A program made the position numbers and the translations under genes. A stretch of 64,000 bases of DNA from Lapillicoccus jejuensis. GTDB lineage: Bacteria > Actinomycetota > Actinomycetes > Actinomycetales > Dermatophilaceae. Location: contig NZ_VFMN01000001.1 in NCBI RefSeq assembly GCF_006715055.1, forward strand, positions 992,001-1,056,000. Direction: 5' to 3'. The notes below the pieces were generated by a model that was given only the letters and a program-made list of their open reading frames with translations, made no database searches and had not been told where the DNA came from. How positions within the stretch are numbered: position 1 is the first letter of the stretch; each line of letters opens with the position of its first letter. Shown here in pieces: positions 63,561 through 64,000 of the stretch.

Positions 63561-64000
63561 TCAGCGCACGGGGTGGAGCGCCGCGCGCGCCTGCGCGGTG
63601 AGGGTCAGCCGGCGGCCGGTCGTGGAGTCCGGCACGACGCGCACGAACCACGGCTTGCGGCCCTCCTGCCACGGGGCCAGCGGCAGCGCGAGCGCGTGCA
63701 GGTTCTCCTCCCGGTCGAGCAGCCGCTCCGCGCGACCGCGGAGCACCACGCTCCACGCCGTGCTCGGCGGGTCGTCCCAGCCGTCGACCTCGAAGGCCAC
63801 GCGATGGTGCGACGAGGCCGCCAGCTTGGTGCCGGCCGCCGTACGGAACACGACCGTCCCGTGGTCGACGAGGTAGGTGACGGGGAAGATGTCAGGGCCG
63901 TCCGCCGAGCCCACGGCGAGACGCCCGATCGTGCTGCGCCGCAACAGCTCCCAGCACTGGCGCTCGGAGAGCTCGACGGTGGTGTCCTCGGGTGCGGGGC
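63561..64000 (-). CDS. Pyridoxamine 5'-phosphate oxidase-family protein, 5' end outside window
   Basis: The visible 146 codons read as a PPOX/split-barrel flavin- or deazaflavin-binding protein: ELSERQCWELLRRSTIGRLAV, then FPVTYLVDHGTVVFRTAAGTKLAA and VAFEVDGWD, and a C-terminal RKPWFVRVVP. The frame stays open through base 64000, and the family start (a few residues before ELSERQC) lies beyond it, so the gene is cut by the window. A TTG at 63944 is not a likely start because conserved residues precede it. Often stress-associated in actinobacteria. Confidence 0.82.
   Translation of the reverse strand, partial: PAPEDTTVELSERQCWELLRRSTIGRLAVGSADGPDIFPVTYLVDHGTVVFRTAAGTKLAASSHHRVAFEVDGWDDPPSTAWSVVLRGRAERLLDREENLHALALPLAPWQEGRKPWFVRVVPDSTTGRRLTLTAQARAALHPVR

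Overview
The window is 64 kb of very GC-rich DNA (roughly 70-75 % by eye), densely coded on both strands. It is chromosomal and actinobacterial: it has a WhiB protein, a GlxR/Crp-type regulator, a MarP-type periplasmic protease, a PASTA-tailed bifunctional PBP, GTG starts, ATGA/GTGA start-stop overlaps, and many genes that seem to be leaderless (TAnnnT box 6-8 nt before the start codon). I would guess a micrococcalean of the Intrasporangiaceae/Dermatophilaceae kind, but no ribosomal marker is present and the genus is open.

Region by region. 0.2-2.2 kb: DUF485 protein plus acetate/cation symporter. 2.3-4.7 kb: a repeat-rich membrane protein whose upstream region is occupied by an IS110-family element with a candidate bridge-RNA region. 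4.7-9.2 kb: secreted subtilase, DUF3349 protein, PiT phosphate transporter and acyltransferase. 9.4-37.8 kb: a long housekeeping block (acs, radical SAM protein, homocysteine methyltransferase, pirin, nhaA, holin-like protein, epoxide-hydrolase-like protein, marP, NUDIX, nth, crp, VWA/AAA+ pair, MBL-fold, NUDIX, RidA, DUF4177, two ArsA-like ATPases, whiB, ponA2-like PBP, metallophosphoesterase). Its order and strands follow, with insertions, the M. tuberculosis neighbourhood Rv3667-Rv3683 as I remember it. 37.9-42.7 kb: tRNA-Pro(CGG), then an ECF-type sigma factor with a membrane-anchored kelch-like partner, then a membrane protein and a GGDEF-EAL protein. Two 76-bp direct copies of an inverted-repeat-ended element sit at the 3' ends of genes here. 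42.8-47.4 kb: sulfotransferase, secreted GH5 enzyme, secreted Asp-box protein and an alditol-oxidase-like flavoprotein.

47.5-61.9 kb is an L-arabinose/arabinan utilisation locus: secreted GH51 arabinofuranosidase with two C-terminal AbfB-like domains, LacI regulator, four-gene sugar ABC importer, araB-araD-araA and an aldose 1-epimerase. Four copies of a 13-14 bp palindromic site (consensus GTGAKCGMTMACA) lie at the GH51 start, between GH51 and lacI, at the importer promoter, and exactly at the predicted start of the araBDA transcript. I infer these are the LacI operators; they link extracellular arabinan cleavage, uptake and the pentose-phosphate entry route into one regulon. 61.9-64 kb: universal stress protein, DoxX-like protein and a PPOX-family protein cut by the window end.

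The most notable points beyond ordinary annotation are the predicted arabinose regulon with one operator embedded in coding sequence through a rare TTA codon, a three-copy repeat whose palindromic cores differ by compensating changes, the 76-bp element that supplies the stop codon of a gene, an EphE-position hydrolase with glycine in place of its nucleophile, and the pervasive leaderless architecture.
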